Origin: Distichodus sexfasciatus | Taxonomy: Eukaryota > Chordata > Actinopteri > Characiformes > Distichodontidae | DNA: 64,000 nucleotides | Assembly (NCBI GenBank): GCA_032718565.1 | Contig: JAVGVS010000537.1 | Location: forward strand, 62,001-126,000 | Direction: 5' to 3' | In this document: positions 40,830 to 51,624 of the stretch, piece after piece | Numbering within the stretch: the stretch's first letter is position 1 | Layout of the letters: the number at the start of each line of letters is the position of its first letter | Position numbers and translations under genes: made by a program | The notes under the pieces: model-generated | Database searches by the model: none | Told to the model about the DNA's origin: nothing | The model's input: the letters and a program-made list of their open reading frames with translations, nothing else

Positions 40830-42600
40830 ATAGAAGCAAACCCCGCCTTTATTTATCCCAAAAAGGGTTGTTAGGATGGGTTTTAGGGCGCTACATCCCG
40901 ATTCAAAAGCTCACAAGGTCGAAGCGAAAAGCTAGAAGCATCCCGGGACTCTCTCTTTCTCTCTCTCTCTAGCTCTCTTTCGTTTTCAGGGAAGTGCTAC
41001 TAAAAAGAAAGTTTTGCAGACTACCGATTTCACCGAAAGCTAAGCTTAAAAAAAATAAGACGTTGAACTGTTATTTTTGTTTTCTCAAACACGACAAATA
41101 CGTCTAAAGTTTTTGTCTGTCTAAAATGATTCTCCCCGACCACGCTAGCACCCAAAATAGAAGCACAACTCTAAGGTGGGACGCACAGCCGCGTCCTAAA
41201 TGGCATTCTGTCGTAATACATAGAAAGTCAGTGCTAGAGAGCGTGGCGGTTTAGCGTACTCGTTAGTACGGGATGTGATTTGGAGCGAGCCCTACTGCTT
41301 TTAGCGCACGCTTTCGATTCGTGACAGCTTTGACAGTGGGCACGGCCGGCAAAAAGAGGAGAGACTTCTGGGAAATGTTGGCCACGACCTACTTACTCTC
41401 CGTGGTCTGGAAAGTGAAGGGAGGCAATACGGAACTACATTACCCAGGTCTTCTGTGGGTTAAAACGTTTACTCGAGTTGCTACAAAGTCGAACCTCTTT
41501 ATTTGTGATAGTGTTTGGTGTTTTATTAATTTAAGTTTGAGGCGACCTTTGTGGTGCTATTTCAGGAAGGCGAAAAGTAAAATAAACATTTGACTCATTT
41601 TAGTGCAATCTATGACCCATGTTAAATTGTATTATCTACACGTTTATGATAAACTGCACACTCATGGTGCGTTCATCTGAAATGCAGATGTGATTAATCA
41701 TATATCTTTATATTTATATAATGATGATAAAAATATGTACCGTTGTAGATTAAAAAATGGAGCTGAGAGGCATTAAATTAAAGGCACGAATTTACCCCCC
41801 CCCCCCAAAAAAATCAGATTTTCTTATACATTTGCGTGAAAAAGCATAATTCCTATGAGATTTAAGCCCGGTGTTTATGAGAAGAAATATTTGTTATTAA
41901 AATGCTACATTTAGGAGAAAAACCCCCAGAAAAAGATACAATCAGTACTTCCTGAGATCACCACAAAAAGTCACCACATTGCGATAAATCTTTTTTTTCT
42001 CTTAAAAAATCTGTTGTTACAGTGTTAGACATGCGAGTTTCTTCCCGCAAATTGGATTTTAAAAATGTTATACCTTTTTCTCACAAATGTCTTTATTTAG
42101 AACCGTGGACAATTTTGCTAAAAGCAATTTTACAGTTTTTCTGGAAAATTTACGACTGTAAAGAAAATGCCAACACAATGAAAGTGAAAGTTTAATGGAT
42201 GATAAGACACCTGGGAAGCTAAATGAAGATACAGACGTCCAGATATATAAGAGCAAGACAGTGAAATCTGCAAAAACACTGGATAATACTTTTAATTCTA
42301 GAGGTACTATTAGAATAGTATTCGACTATATGATGACACCTTTTCTAGCCCCTGATAAGACAAAGATGATATACTAGAGATACCTTTTATTATGCAACTA
42401 TTTTTACAATTAGTGTGAAAACAAAAATCCCTCAGAGCTCTTTGACAGGAGATATCACGAGATCTCAGATAATCTAAATTGTGGAAATGATAATCTAATA
42501 AGGTTTAATAATCTCCAAACAGTATAACATGAACTGGAAATTCACTGGACATAAGCAGGAGGTACAGCTGTAAACCCTAATTTTTAAAATCAATTCTCCA
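40830..42600. other. otud4 upstream region to TRIM gene B, no gene seen
   Basis: The otud4 promoter must lie just above 40789. The stretch holds a CTCT run (40951-40978), moderately GC-rich DNA at 41140-41420 with no conserved frame, and AT-rich DNA after 41600. The 90-codon frame at 41321-41593 shows no similarity I recognise. Confidence 0.5.
42386..42391 (-). terminator. Candidate poly(A) signal of TRIM gene B
   Basis: Minus-strand AATAAA about 225 bp past the gene B stop codon. Confidence 0.4.
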
Positions 42601-42614
42601 AGGGGGTTTATTAC

Positions 42615-44805
42615 TTATATAATTGGTTTCTTCATCACTGATATTTCATATGGCAAAATTCTCAGGGGACACAATGTACTTCCATTACCAAATAGAGGAA
42701 AAACTCTCTCAGTAAAGGTGTGTGTTATAGTGTGCAGGTGTGTACTGGTTAAAGGATCAGTGAACATCACTTTCCCCCCGTCCCAGTCCAGCTGTACTTT
42801 GATTTTGTCCAATTTCCTTGTAACTGTGATGTCGTAAGGCGGCTGTCCTGGGCAGCACGCACAGTATTCTCCATCGCTGTAATCCAGACTACACACAGAA
42901 TCCAAAAAAGAGTCTCCCTTTCTAGGTTCAGACTCGCTAATCACAGCTAGAGTCCATTCATCACAGTCTCCAACCTCAACATCCCAGCAGTGTGTCCCTG
43001 AGTTAAAGCCCTCAGATCCCAGCACGCACCCATACTCATCAAACCTCTCTGGGTTATCAGCAAGCTGTGATATCTGGACTATGCGTTTTACAGTAGTAAA
43101 ATCATCAGACAGGTGGAGGTCTGGATGGGCAGTGTTGGGGTCCAGAGTTACTGGGGCTGAATAGAGAGAAACAAAATCAAACATTTAGTCTACGTTGATC
43201 AAGCAAGAATATAGCAGCACAGGTGTAGAACACCTTATAACATATAAGCCATAACTTATGTGAAAAACATACATTAATTGTGTGTGAACAATTTAAAAAT
43301 TTGTTAATTATCGGACACTACCCATCTGATTTTTCAGTGTACGTGTGACAGCACTAGAGGATGTACTGCATTATAATGGACTAAAATGGCCATAAATCTA
43401 TAAGCCATGGATGTATGTGGAAAATCAAGTCAAAGGAATCGCTGTCACTTACTGTATTCAAAAACCGCCTGCATCTTTTCCCAGACTCTAAACCTCAGGT
43501 TGGAAAGGTGTTCTGCAACATTGATCAGAGCTCCTGGTGCCTTCTTGGGGCTCTTTGGTGTGAACTCAACTCTGGAAATATTACATTGCAATTATTTTTG
43601 TGTGTGTGTAGTGTGATGATTAAATGCAACAACCGTGATATTAATGTGTATTCAGTGCACTGTCAGTAGCAGTGGGATAAACTTACTGACTGATTGTGAT
43701 CTTGACGTTCTGGAAGAAGAACAAAAAAATGTTAACTGAAATTCTATTTAGCAAAAGAACTGCTGTTGAAGATTTACAGAAATCTTCCCATGAAATCTTA
43801 AAAAAACAGAAAACACCTAATTAAAATGATGAATATAAGAGAGAGGATTCTCACGTGTAAGAATGGTATGTCGTCAGCTTCCATCTCTTTCTCTATGTTT
43901 CTGATTTTCCCTGAAAGAGATTCAATTTCTTCACTCATCTCCTCAGTCTTCCTTCTCATCATCAGACTCTTTAGCTCCTCTTCCTCCTCCAGTGCAGCTA
44001 TCCTTGCTGCTTCTTCATCTCTTAGAAACTGGTGAAGCTTCTCAAACTCCTCCTGTATCTGTCTCTCTGTGTGCTGGGCCTGATTCTAGAATGGCAGGTG
44101 ATGGAACACAAAATGATAAATGCCTATAAACCTGTAAACTTAAAATCTCATATTTCTTGTTGTATGTGTTTTTTTTACCTTAATGTGTGCTGCTGTTTTG
44201 TCATAATCTTGTTTAGCTTTTCGTAAAACGTTTAGATTCTTTTGTAGAGGCTTCAAAGCAGTCTTGAGTTTATTCTGCAAGTAAACACTAGTTTAGCTCT
44301 GATGTTTACAACAGTAACTGAATTAATAAGCTGGAAATATCAAGGAAGGCAGAAAAGGAAAAATGTGAGAAATGTGAATCTTGCTTAAGTAGGAAATATT
44401 TACCTTAAAGTCAAACACGGCTTCGTCTGTAGGGCAGCAGTCATGATTTTTATGTGCCTTTGACAGATGACACACCACACACACCGGCTGTTGATCCTCC
44501 AGACAGAAGAGTTTGAGTTTTTCATTGTGCAGACTACAAAGCTCCTCACTCCCTGCTGCAGTTGTCTGACTCCTGCTCTCTAGAAAAGACTCACACAGGT
44601 TCTTTAGTGCAAGGTTACGAGGAGGATTGTTCATCGATGATCTTGTTTTACAAACTGGACATTCTCTTGATCCCTTGATATCCCAGAACTGCTGCAAACA
44701 GGTTTTACACACGCTATGACTGCATAAAAGTAAAACTGGTTCTCTGAAGATTTCACAACACACTGGACATGACAGTTCATCTTCTGAGAAAGTATTTGTA
44801 GCCAT
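42615..44805 (-). CDS. TRIM35-like E3 ubiquitin ligase, gene B (complete)
   Basis: Minus-strand exons 44805-44404, 44274-44179, 44085-43855, 43709-43687, 43571-43453, 43156-42615 close in frame at 470 aa. Exon sizes 96/231/23/119/542 equal those of gene A. RING: CPVC-CEIFREPVLLL-CSH-SVCKTC...CPVC; B-box 2 with C-S-L-H and C-V-V-C-H; Glu-rich coiled coil; PRY-SPRY beginning L-D-P-N-T-A-H-P-D-L-H-L-S-D-D. I took the ATG at 44805 (M-A-T-N-T-F-S) because its position matches the paralogues; the three codons before it open with TTG. Gene B and gene C are in tandem on the same strand, 1.1 kb apart. As in other members, the RING would transfer ubiquitin and the SPRY would select the target; no target is predictable. 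All zinc ligands appear present. Confidence 0.9.
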
Positions 44806-45886
44806 TTTCTCCAAGCGATGCAGTGCTGTTTCTCTTTACTGACTCATTTAGTCCAAACTTTATGTTCACTTTTACTTCCGCCTCAAGTGAGCTTTAGTCA
44901 CTGCAGTCCTTTATATCCCACTGAAAAAGTTTAGTAATTACTAATATAAAAGAAAGAAAGAAAAAAAGGGAAGGAAATGTAGACTCGATACAGATCAGAG
45001 CGACAGCTTGATATTTGACATAGGTGAGGAAGGAGGGATTTCGGAAAGCAAGAGTAGAAATTCCAGTTTTAAGCTTCTTCACTAGATGGCATCACCTCGT
45101 GAATAATAATTTTAATAACTCTATCTTGTCAGAACATGTTCCAAATCTGTTTACAACTACTTGCTTTCGCATGTAGCATTCAAATTAATAAGTGAAGCTC
45201 TCATTTTTGTCACGCATTTTGTGATCCATATATAATGGTCTTATTGCTATGGCCATGTTTGATGTTGTCTGAGAGAAATTATGAGATTCACATGCTTCAA
45301 ATATACAAAGTAACGTAACCAATTATAAATATTAAAAAGTATGCAAAACCAGAAACATGCAAATAATTAGAATTTGAATAAATAAATGTCTTCTAAGCAA
45401 TACAGAACTTTCTCATTTGTTAAGAAAGATAAGCACATTTGAATTATTAATTAAATAATCATAAAAGAGAAGGTACAGTTAATTTATAAAGCAGGTTTTG
45501 GCACAACTTTTACTACATTAAGTTCTCTACAGACAAACGAAAATGACTTACAAAAGAACACTTACACAAATTTATCATAATCCTGGAGGGAAATATTTAC
45601 GTTCTGAATATGAAGCTAGTAAATAGCAGCCAGCACAGAAGCAATATTTTCAAGATGAGCTTAAGTTTTCAATAAAAATAAAATACACCAATGTATAGTG
45701 TGTTAGCAAGGTACAAATAAAAGAATAGATTTATTTTTCTATGTTGAGACAAAACAGAAATTAATTTATTTCTTTCATTTTATCGGCTAAAACTGCTTTT
45801 CACAATTAGCATGAAATCAAATCCTACCCAGAGATTATGTACAATTAAGACTGGAGCCTGGCCTAAGCAGCAAGATGTTATCTCAA

Positions 45887-48010
45887 CTATTTAACAGTTA
45901 TAGATGTTTTATAGGGCAAAATTCTCAGACAACTGGCTGCTCTTCCATTACCAAGCAGTGGTAAAACTCTCTCAGTAAAAGTGTGTGTTATAGTGTGCAG
46001 GTGTGTACTGGTTAGAGGATCAGTGAATGTCACTTTCCCCCCATCCCAGTCCAGCTGTACTCTGATCCTCTGCAATTTCTTTGTAGGTGTGATGTAGTGA
46101 GCTGGCTGTCCTGGGCAGAGTATCAAGTATTTATCATTTAAATTGTCATAGGATATACTGCACACTGCATCCCAGAAAGATCCAGCCTTTCTCACTTCAG
46201 ACTCTTTTATCAGACCTAGTGTGTAAAACCCACTCTGCCCAACCTCGACATCCCAGCAGTGTGTTCCTGAGTCAAAGCCCTCAGATCCTAGCACACAGTA
46301 CTTCTTATCAAATCTCTCTGGATTATCAGGAAGCTGTAATTTCTGCTGTCTGTATTCTACTGCAGTGAGATCATCAGACAAGTGGAGATTTGGATGGACA
46401 GTGTTGGGGTCCAGAGTAATGGGAGCTGAGGAGAGAGAACAAAGTGTTCTTCACACTGGTACAGGCCCAAATGCACATCTAGCAAGAATCTATAATGCAG
46501 TACAGTACATGTAGAACAACTGAAATAATTGTTTGTTTTGATGGCCGCTAATGATTGTCTGAAGCATGCTATTTATCATCTGCAAATAGTCTGCTGTTTA
46601 CTGTTATGTACAATCACTGGCGGATTAGAAATATGATAAACCCAGAAATCAGTATGATTTGTCAATATGGTTAACAAACTGAGCATGCTTACTGTACTGG
46701 AGAATCTCCAGCATCTTCTTCCAGACTCTGAATTTCAGGTTGGAAAGGTGTTTTGCAGCATGGATCAGAGCCCCTGATGCCTTCTCTGGGATTTTTGGTG
46801 TGAATTCAACTCTGGAATTTTTATATTTACAGCAGTTATCAGACACTCCTATATAGCACTAACTTTAAATAGAACAAACATGCCATTACAATGTGTTATT
46901 TTATAATAAATAAAAACATTTTGTAGCTATTCATTATGTATATTATATAATACAGTTTTCATGTTAAATAAAATATCAGTGGAAACTTACTGTTTCATTG
47001 TGAACTCCATGTTCTGAAAAGGACACAAAAAGAACCAAATAACACCAACTTATATAACATTATTTAATAGTATATAAAGTTTGTCTTAGATTATATTATA
47101 GATCTGGTTCCTACCTTTACAAAAGGTATATCTTTAGCTTTCATCTCTTTTTCTATGTTTCTGATTTTCCCTGAAAGAGATTCTATTTCTCCACTGATCT
47201 CCTCAATCTTCCTCCTCATCATCAGACTCTTTTGCTCCTCTTCCTCCTTCAGTACAGCCATTCTTGCTGCTTCTTCATCTCTTAGAAACTGGTGAAGCTT
47301 CTCAAACGCCTTCTTTATCTGTTGCTCTGTGTGCTGGGCCTGATTCTGGAATGTTATGTAATACAGAATTCTTCATTCAATATATGGAACACTCATTTAA
47401 ATTGTAAGCCGAGCAAGGTTATATCATTAAATAATTTTTCACCTTGATGTGTGCTGCTGTTTTGTCATACCCTTGCTTAATGTCCTCCAAGACTTTCAGG
47501 GCCTTTTGTAGAGGCTCCAACATAGTCGTCAGTTTATTCTGCAATTAAACCAGTTTAGCTGAAATCCAATAAAAAAGACTCTCATTGTATTATATATATA
47601 TTTCCTACCTTAATGATTGACACAACTTCATCTATTGGCCGGCACTCATGCTTTCTATGCAACTGAGAAAGATGACACACCACACACACCGGCTGTTGAT
47701 CCTGCATACAGAAGAGTTTGAGTTTCTCATTGTGCAGACTGCAGAACTCCTCACACTCTGCTGAAGCACTGTTACTTCTTCTCTTTAGGAAAGCCTCACA
47801 CAGGTTCTTTAGCACAAGGTTAACAGGAGGATTATCCATGGACAGTTGTTCACAAACCGGACATATTTTTGATCCTTTGGTTTCCCAGAACTGTTGCAGA
47901 CAGGTTTTACACACACTATGACTACACAAAAGAACCAGAGGATCTCTGAAGATTTCACGACACACTGGACATGACAAATCTCCTTTTGAAAACGAGTGTT
48001 CAGTAGCCAT
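45887..48010 (-). CDS. TRIM35-like E3 ubiquitin ligase, gene C (complete)
   Basis: Minus-strand exons 48010-47609, 47538-47443, 47345-47115, 47013-46991, 46811-46693, 46425-45887 close in frame at 469 aa. Layout and exon sizes match genes A and B, with a last exon 3 bp shorter. RING: CPVC-REIFRDPLVLL-CSH-SVCKTC...CPVC; B-box 2 as in the others but with M-Q-D-Q-Q-P; coiled coil; PRY-SPRY with N-P-E-R-F-D and G-F-D-S-G-T-H-C-W-D-V-E-V-G. The SPRY variable loops (S-I-S-Y-D-N-L-N-D-K-Y) differ from gene B, as expected for target-binding loops. Start ATG chosen by alignment with the paralogues. A minus-strand poly(A) hexamer is at 45730-45735. Confidence 0.9.
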
Positions 48011-48119
48011 TTCTTCCAACAGATACAGTGCTCTTTCTCTGCAATAGTGAACGTAGTCCTTATTTTTAAGTTTTTCTGTAAAGTTCTAAACATTGAAAGT
48101 AAGAATTAGTCAATGTTAG

Positions 48120-49090
48120 TCCTACATCACACTGTGAAGAATCTGTGGAGTTCATGCAGAAGCAACATAGACCATAGTAATAGTCTGAGATTTGCTTTCT
48201 CTTACTGGTAGATGATGTGTAGGGGAGGAGGGAGACGGGAAAAGGACACTTAGTGCTTAAATATGTCAGTAAACCAGTCTGTCAAGGGTTTTACCAGTAT
48301 TGCTCTACTTGCTTTCAGTTTCAGCATTTAAGGTACTAAATTACAGTCTATCTCTAAATATCATACATATAGTACTTATATGGAGGCAAAAAATCTTTTT
48401 ACTCTTGTGATGTATGTAATGGTCTCACAAACACCATCTTTGCCACGGTTTATGCCTCTTTTTAAGGAGATATATTATTATGAACTTCTCCACTGCCATT
48501 TTGAACTGCATAAACTTTGGCCAAACCAGACAAGTTTACATGTTTGCTTTGGTTCATCTCCATGCACACCTGAACCAAATAACATGCACTGTAACAAACT
48601 ACTGTAAGAAAACAGCCAAATTCTGACAGACTGTACAGTATGTCTGTAAATTCTTACAGTATTCTAACATACTGTAAAGTTGACAACAGGTGATGGACTG
48701 TAAAATTAACAGTATATTACTGGCAACCCTGCTGCCAGTATTTTACTGTTAACTTACATTACTTTTTTTACAGTGTGAGGAGGAAATACATTTAAAAGTG
48801 TCGCACTGTGTTCTTCATTTTCTACACATGGAGGAGCTGACGGAAAGCTCTTAAATTGTTTTCATGTTTCTGATTCTTGGTGTACTGCTTTGTAAGAGAA
48901 ATAAAGTCAAATGACAACAGTGACTGATGCTCTCACTGTAATGGAGGATTTAAAAAGAAAAGGTAGAATTTGGGGGTAAATAATCATCATAGTCACTGTT
49001 GGAGGAAATGGTTATCACAAACCCATTTTCCCAAGTCATCCAGAGGGTTTATTAATTCTACCTGTTCAATTAACAAGGTAAACCAATTGT
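48120..49090. other. Intergenic stretch between TRIM gene C and reeld1
   Basis: It holds a MITE-like element (48587-48775) and otherwise no exon, RNA gene or repeat I can support. Confidence 0.5.
48587..48775. mobile_element. MITE-like element with CACTGTAA ends
   Basis: The 189-bp unit begins CACTGTAACAAACTACTGTA and ends ACTTTTTTTACAGTG, with TACTGTAAA/TTTACTGTTAA motifs inside that can pair. It matches a type of short 'ACTGTAAA' repeat common in fish. Confidence 0.55.
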
Positions 49091-49115
49091 GAGTCCCAGC
49101 CTGCTGTATATTTAA

Positions 49116-49318
49116 ATGTTTACATTTACATTTACGACATTTAGCAGACACTCTTGTCCAGAGCTACTTCCATTTTTCCTTATTTCAGAGACTCTTCCTC
49201 TGAAAGCAACTTATCTTGATCTTGTTCAGGAACCAAGTGATGATAGTGCTTAAGGTAGGATTCAAACCCACAACCTTTTGAACCAGACTCGAGTATCCTA
49301 ACCACTATACCACCCCCT
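49116..49318. repeat. Fish interspersed repeat ('acatttagcagacactcttg')
   Basis: Begins 'tacatttacgacatttagca' and ends 'cctaaccactataccacccc'. This pair of ends is typical of a very abundant fish repeat that looks like a SINE or retroposed tail. No coding capacity. Confidence 0.7.
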
Positions 49319-49619
49319 GCACTCCCAATGTTTGGAATTTAGACTTGATTTATTTTTGTCAATGTCTTCCTGCGACAAAAAGTCCTATTAAACTTATGAT
49401 ATATACTGTACATATTTGTGAAAAAAAAAGTTTAAGCACAGCATTTTCATTTTTCAGCACATTTTTACATAAACCTTCTGTATAATTAGTCCTGGGTTTA
49501 TGTGTGTGTGTGTGTGTTAGAGGTGGTGGGAGACTGAGGGATTAGCAAAAGAAAAAGCAGGAGAATGTGGTTCCTGTCCAGCAGCTGTTACACATCCTGG
49601 ACCAAACAGAGAAAGGACA

Positions 49620-49655
49620 CAGCGAGAGAGCGAGAGAGAGAGAGAGAGAGAGAGA
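49620..49655. repeat. GA microsatellite next to reeld1 first exon
   Basis: (GA)n tract with a few CGAG interruptions, just before the inferred non-coding first exon of reeld1, whose donor is at 49712 (TTTAAG|GTAAGT). Confidence 0.8.
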
Positions 49656-50382
49656 TGGACTTACTGGTTTTTATCAGCTTTTGGCTCATGATGCAGTAAC
49701 ATTGACTTTAAGGTAAGTGCTGAAATATAATTTCTTATTTAATATTTTAATAAAAATGCATTCATTGTGAAATAGAATACTTTGGTTGGGCTTTGAGGGA
49801 CATTGAGGCATTATATTTTGCACGATTCTCTTTCGTCCTTTCTTTTCCAAAGTTATGAAAGTAACACTAAAGAAAGATCACAAGAAAAACATATTAAATC
49901 TATCAAACAGTGAGAACAATTCTCAATTAATAAATTTTTGTGATTGAAATCAATGTATATATGTTCTAGAACCTGACTGATATAGGGCTTTTAATACAAT
50001 GTTAGTATTGGCACTTAAAAAAAAGTATCAGTCAATATATTTATAAAACATACAAATATATAAAATATACAAAATAAACTTCATAAAAAGAGTTGCAGTG
50101 TTGACCTCTGGTGGACAAACTGCTCATAACATGGCTGAAACTTTATCTCGCAACTGAATTTCATTTAAATTGTCGTTTATTGGTGATTATAAACACAGAT
50201 TTTTATGTATTATCAATTAGCTCACATCTTGTTCTGTTTATATCTGGACATAAAAACTAGCTTTTACCATTCGATAAGAAATTTTTACCTCATATAAATG
50301 TCACTGGTGTTGATAATGATTAAACTGCTATGTCACAAACTGGCTCCTGGTCACTGGGTGTGTTTAGATTTCGAGTAACCAG

Positions 50383-51591
50383 ATGATGAAGATGATGAAG
50401 ACGATGATGATGAAGTCGGTGTTGGCGGCGTGTATGTGGGCGAGTGTGTTTCCGTCCTGTGGTGTGTGTTTTTCAAGTGGGGCCAGTACAGCTTCGTGTT
50501 CGGACATGAGGCCTGGCCATATCAGGGCTCAGCCACAACACACTCACACACCATCGTCTGTCACCATACACACCAGTCGCACAGTTTACCTGCCACAACA
50601 CACACTGACAGGTAAGGAAGCATACACACACAGTAATATATAACATACTGTATATACTACAGCTACACAAAGTCCTAACCAAATCTTTTATCTTTTTTAT
50701 TTCCAAACATCAAGCCTGGAACTGTAAAATACTTTTACGCCCTGATGAGCAGCCCTCACACCCTAAAAATGTCCTCACAAAACCACAAAAAATTGATCAA
50801 TCTCTTTTTTACTATCAATAAGGGCATAGTCAAGGCCTTACAACCCCTTGACCTCCTCAACACAAACACACAATGTTCTTATTGACCACATCTATTTGCA
50901 CAGTACACCTCATTGTGTAATATGCAAACCCTAAATTTCCAGAAAACATTGGATATTTTATAATGCAGTAAAGACAAAGATCTGTTGTGTGTTCATTCCT
51001 ACATCATTTTTATAAGGTACATAAGTATAATCCAGAAATACCCTTCACGATCAAATTATAATGATTTGATGTCTGCCGATATCACAAAGTCTGCTTCGAT
51101 ATCATTTTGATTCGATTCAGTTCCAGTCAGCGATTCATGTGAGACAGTATCATATGCTGATTTAACACAATCAGTTCTATTCACAATCAGTTCTAATCAA
51201 AAAATGTCCTTTTTCCTTCATGAGGACTGATCCTTACATATAAATATGTCTTCAATAACCTCACACGCACTATGATGTCTCAAATATATTAATCATTGTT
51301 TATATTTATCACATAACACATACAGACTCACATGTATCCTTTAATTTGTATATCAGTCAGTGTGCGCAGTTCTCGAGCCTTCATGGGACTGCTGCTACAG
51401 GCTCGTTCGGTAGCGGAGGACCGTGTGATCAGGGGAGAGTTCACACTCTATCCTGCCGGCACACACACCCTCTCCTGCCTGTCTCCCGGAGACACCGTCA
51501 CACACTCCAACAAGCTGCTCAAGAGGAACCTCTCCTTCGCCTGGAGAGCACCAGTGCAGCCCGGCGGGGACCTGAGATTCTAGTGAGAGGA

Positions 51592-51624
<33 letters not shown>

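Noticed and set aside
44894..45860. Possible extra TRIM exons between genes B and C
   Set aside because: No RING, B-box or SPRY words found; AT-rich spacer with the downstream flank of gene C.
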